DNA of 17,489 nt from CAZXDS01 sp964639525. Lineage in GTDB: Bacteria; Bacteroidota; Ignavibacteria; Ignavibacteriales; Melioribacteraceae. Below, in pieces: positions 15,264 to 17,489 of this stretch. The notes below the pieces were generated by a model. The model searched no databases. It was not told the DNA's origin and saw only the letters and a list, made by a program, of their open reading frames with translations. How positions within the stretch are numbered: position 1 is the stretch's first letter; each line of letters opens with the position of its first letter. The stretch covers positions 1 to 17,489 of the forward strand of contig CAZXDS010000054.1 in assembly GCA_964639525.1 (NCBI GenBank), in the 5' to 3' direction. A program made the translations under genes and the position numbers.

Positions 15264-15291
15264 TTTACGAACTATTAAATTAGTTTATAAT
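15264..15291 (+). promoter_or_regulatory. Candidate sigma70-type promoter for the gene at 15324
   Basis: TTTACG (15264-15269), a 16-base spacer and a perfect TATAAT (15286-15291) lie in the divergent gap. A transcript would begin near 15298, giving a leader of about 25 bases. AT-rich background makes chance matches likely, and promoter consensus in this phylum can differ. Confidence 0.35.
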
Positions 15292-15323
15292 CTGTTTTAA
15301 TTCAATTGCCATAATAAAATATT

Positions 15324-15983
15324 TTGTATTTGAGACATTTAATTTACATTTTCATCTTTCTGCTTTTTTGTCAGGTAAATTTTGCAAAAGATAAAAAAAA
15401 ATTATCCGATGCAGTTTATTATCTGTCGAACTACATCGCCTCTGCTGAGTTTAGAACTCTCTCACAAGATAAAAACGATATTTCCAAAATTGATATTCTT
15501 TATAAAGAGGCTCTTAGATATAACAAATACGACTATTCCGAAGCCCTGCTGTCTTTAACATTTGCCACATTACCTTTTAATAAAATGAAATTACATATCC
15601 CGCTGTTAAATTTTATAATTGTTTTGCATCTCCCTGCCCCAAATGATCAACTATTTAATAAAAAATTAAAACAGACACCGCGATATTTATTTTTCGATTC
15701 ACAAACTAATAAAAACGGTGATATTGATAAAGTAGCCCATTTTTTTGGAAACGCATTTTTATCATACAATATTAGCTGGATTCATTTGTCAGAATTTCTC
15801 GGTCTCTTCGTTGAATCTTTTGAAAGTTCGTTTAAAGTAGCCGGTAGTTTTGACAAGAGAGATTTGTTTGTAAATAAACTTGGTAATGAATTTGGAATAG
15901 CACTAAATGAAAATCATAATTTACTGCCATCTCAATTTTTAATTATTTACAATCTTCTTTTTTTAGAGTTTACGGCATATTAA
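15324..15983 (+). CDS. Exported protein of unknown function
   Basis: The 219-residue product starts with a hydrophobic signal (LIYIFIFLLFCQVNFA, likely cut before KDKK); the cysteine in it does not fit a lipobox. The mature part is mostly helical. Its most distinctive stretch, from DIDKVAHFFGNAFLS to FVNKLGNEFGIA (about 136-192), has charged and aromatic residues in the order D-K-x-x-H-F-x-G ... E ... E ... D-L-x-x-N-x-x-G, which recalls exported proteins with a 'DKxxHFxG' motif (YfiM/DUF2279-like), but I am not sure of the relation. The start is TTG at 15324 or 15330; an in-frame stop lies at 15315, so no longer start exists apart from ATT 15321. No ribosome binding site is evident. It is divergent from acyl-CoA dehydrogenase and about 100 bases before the pspC-like gene. 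Confidence 0.72.
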   Translation: MYLRHLIYIFIFLLFCQVNFAKDKKKLSDAVYYLSNYIASAEFRTLSQDKNDISKIDILYKEALRYNKYDYSEALLSLTFATLPFNKMKLHIPLLNFIIVLHLPAPNDQLFNKKLKQTPRYLFFDSQTNKNGDIDKVAHFFGNAFLSYNISWIHLSEFLGLFVESFESSFKVAGSFDKRDLFVNKLGNEFGIALNENHNLLPSQFLIIYNLLFLEFTAY

Positions 15984-16040
15984 AGTAGGATAATTTTAAT
16001 ATTTACTTATTAAACAATGAGATAAAACATTTTTAGAACT

Positions 16041-16065
16041 ATTCCGTCTAAAAATCAAACGGAAT
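16041..16065. repeat. 7-bp inverted repeat upstream of the PspC-domain gene
   Basis: ATTCCGT (16041-16047) is matched by ACGGAAT (16059-16065) with an 11-base AT-rich spacer. It ends a few bases before the AAGGAA ribosome binding site of the gene at 16085. It could be an operator or a leader hairpin. No T run follows. Confidence 0.4.
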
Positions 16066-16084
16066 TTGATAAGGAATTTTTAAG

Positions 16085-16543
16085 ATGCAAAATAGACTAT
16101 ATAGATCTCAAAAAAATAAGATGATTGGAGGCGTTGCCGGCGGATTGGGAGATTATTTAAACATTGATCCAGTCCTTATTAGAATCATTTTTGTTATTAC
16201 TTTATTTTTGAGCGGTACCGGATTTTTACTCTATGTTATTTTGTGGATTGTTGTCCCTCAAGAAAAGATAACTGATGATGCCGGTAATTTTGTGGAAACT
16301 GACAAACAAGCTCCAAACATAAATGGAACAGCGTACTCTGAAAATACTCAAACAATTCAATCAAAAGGTACTGGTCGTGTTATAGCGGGATTATTATTAA
16401 TAGGTATTGGTATTTTATTTCTCGTTGACAGATTTTTTCCGCATTTTGACTTTAGCGATATTTTGCCCTTTTTAGTCATTGTTCTTGGTGTTGCATTAAT
16501 TCTGAATTCTGTTAAAAAACCAGGGGGTAATCATGAAAACTAA
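16085..16543 (+). CDS. PspC-domain membrane protein with C-terminal LiaF-type membrane module
   Basis: The 152-residue product opens with a PspC domain (about 3-60): a short basic start, then GGVAGGLGDYLNIDPVLIRI, then one membrane helix (about 33-57) ending WIVVPQE. PspC proteins belong to envelope-stress (phage-shock) responses. After a polar linker (about 60-95) come two more hydrophobic segments (about 98-114 and 124-144) whose pattern, G-x-LL-x-x-G-x-LF ... LPFLVIVLG, resembles the first two segments of the next gene. The protein sits in the inner membrane. AAGGAA lies 9 bases before ATG 16085. The 3' end overlaps the next gene by 11 bases, so both are translated together. No pspA or pspF-like gene is in the window. 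Confidence 0.88.
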   Translation: MQNRLYRSQKNKMIGGVAGGLGDYLNIDPVLIRIIFVITLFLSGTGFLLYVILWIVVPQEKITDDAGNFVETDKQAPNINGTAYSENTQTIQSKGTGRVIAGLLLIGIGILFLVDRFFPHFDFSDILPFLVIVLGVALILNSVKKPGGNHEN

Positions 16544-17426
16544 ACAATTATTTTGGGGATTCTTGCTTTTAACATTAGGCGCACTTTTCTTTTTTGAAAA
16601 ATTCACATTTGTTCAAATTGAATGGGGATTTGTGTGGGACCTTTGGCCTTTGGTTCTTGTATTTCTTGGTATTTCAGTGCTTACAAAAGGAACTGTTTTT
16701 AAGCCGATAATCAGTGCTCTCTTCGGTATTTTCCTTGGAAGCATGATTTACGGAACTCTCTTTTCATTCTCAAATATTGACTATGTGGAAAATAATAATA
16801 ATACGACAAATACTTTTTCCGAAACAATGGATTCGACAACTACCTCAGCAGAATTTACTTTAAATGCGGGAGCCGGAAAATTTATCATTAAAGGAAATAC
16901 AGAAGAACTCATTGATATTTACGCGAGAGGTATGCAGAATTTTCTTACATTTAATACAAATAAAGAAGATTCAACTCAATTTGCGATTTTAGAAATGAAT
17001 AATGCGGGAATTCATATTCTACCGAATCGAGTCAGCACAAAATTAAATATCAGGTTAAATTCAAAACCTGTTTGGGATTTTTATTTTAATATTGGAGCAT
17101 CATCAAGCTATTTTGATTTATCCGAATATAAAGTAAAAGATATTGAGCTTAAGACCGGTGCCAGCAAAGCTGATATTAAATTGGGAAATAATTTTAGCAA
17201 TACTCACTTAAATATCGACATGGGTGTTGCCACAATAATAATTAGAATTCCAAAATTATCCGGTTGTGAATTGCGCGGTGATATGGTTTTAATTTCAAAA
17301 AAATTAAAAGAGTTCGATAAAATTTCTTCAGAGCATTTTGAAACAGCAAATTTTGAAAATGCTGAAAATAAAATATTCATTAGAATTAACGGTGGGGTTT
17401 CCAAGTTATCAATTATCAGATATTAG
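16533..17426 (+). CDS. LiaF-like membrane protein (envelope-stress type)
   Basis: The 297-residue product has an N-terminal block of three membrane segments (about 5-22, 35-51, 57-77) with the DUF5668/LiaF-type pattern, then a polar, Asn/Thr-rich linker (about 83-105), and a long beta-rich domain (about 106-297) with repeating short strands such as FTLNAGAGKFIIKGN, LKTGASKADIKLGN and MGVATIIIRIP. This resembles the C-terminal domain of LiaF/VraT and the beta-helix-like DUF4097/DUF2154 group. In Firmicutes LiaF restrains the LiaRS two-component system; here no kinase/regulator pair is adjacent, so the partner is unknown. AGGGGG lies just before ATG 16533 and inside the upstream gene, an unusually strong ribosome binding site. 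The stop at 17426 is followed by 63 bases that hold a weak 7-bp inverted repeat (17446-17452 with 17476-17482). Confidence 0.85.
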   Translation: MKTKQLFWGFLLLTLGALFFFEKFTFVQIEWGFVWDLWPLVLVFLGISVLTKGTVFKPIISALFGIFLGSMIYGTLFSFSNIDYVENNNNTTNTFSETMDSTTTSAEFTLNAGAGKFIIKGNTEELIDIYARGMQNFLTFNTNKEDSTQFAILEMNNAGIHILPNRVSTKLNIRLNSKPVWDFYFNIGASSSYFDLSEYKVKDIELKTGASKADIKLGNNFSNTHLNIDMGVATIIIRIPKLSGCELRGDMVLISKKLKEFDKISSEHFETANFENAENKIFIRINGGVSKLSIIRY

Positions 17427-17489
17427 GGTTAAGTTCTAATAAACTCAGCAATTGTAGTTCAATTTACTCTTTTTTATTGCTGTAATTAC

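Noticed and set aside
14599..15278. Two plus-strand open frames of 110 and 128 codons
   Set aside because: Both are antisense to the well-supported acyl-CoA dehydrogenase gene, lack family features and have the composition expected of shadow frames.

Overview
The window is AT-rich bacterial chromosome, most likely from the Ignavibacteria (Bacteroidota/Chlorobi side of the tree). The main clue is the C-terminal secretion tail of the first gene, a type A type IX sorting domain with the LSQNYPNPFNPST-type core that is typical of that group. The tRNA lacks an encoded CCA, several genes start with TTG, and many proteins carry short signal peptides ending in S-Q or A-Q. Placement rests on these family hallmarks, not on a phylogeny.

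Layout. (1) 1-1382: 3' part of a secreted type IX cargo protein, then a strong terminator. (2) 1593-3730: tRNA-Leu(UAG), then trigger factor and ClpP as an overlapping protein-quality-control pair closed by a terminator. (3) 3774-5924: an S9B (DPP IV-like) prolyl peptidase gene interrupted by two consecutive in-frame TAA codons, with the frame intact on both sides. (4) 7912-6034, minus strand: a probable three-gene unit of a tail-anchored protein with nine 24-residue MORN-like repeats, a Crp/Fnr-family regulator and a small CxxC thioredoxin-like protein. The start codon of the last lies inside a perfect 13-bp inverted repeat. (5) 8063-8494: a small exported protein. (6) 13976-8636, minus strand: an exported M14 metallocarboxypeptidase, egtB, egtD (ergothioneine synthesis) and a cyclic-nucleotide-gated K+ channel-like protein. 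(7) 15230-14085, minus strand: acyl-CoA dehydrogenase. (8) 15324-17426, plus strand: an exported protein of unknown function, then a PspC-domain protein overlapping a LiaF-like membrane protein (envelope stress).

How the genes fit together. TF and ClpP act in nascent-chain folding and proteolysis. EgtD and EgtB make hercynine and join it to a thiol; EgtB needs O2, so the organism probably meets oxygen. The Crp/Fnr regulator and thioredoxin-like protein also suggest redox or energy-state control. Peptidases (S9B, M14) and acyl-CoA oxidation fit a heterotroph using peptides and fatty or branched-chain acids.

I found no phage, transposon, CRISPR array or clear defence system. The items most worth checking are the double-stop peptidase gene, the inverted repeat over the thioredoxin-like start codon, and the MORN-repeat/Crp/thioredoxin unit. 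I do not claim a proven new system.
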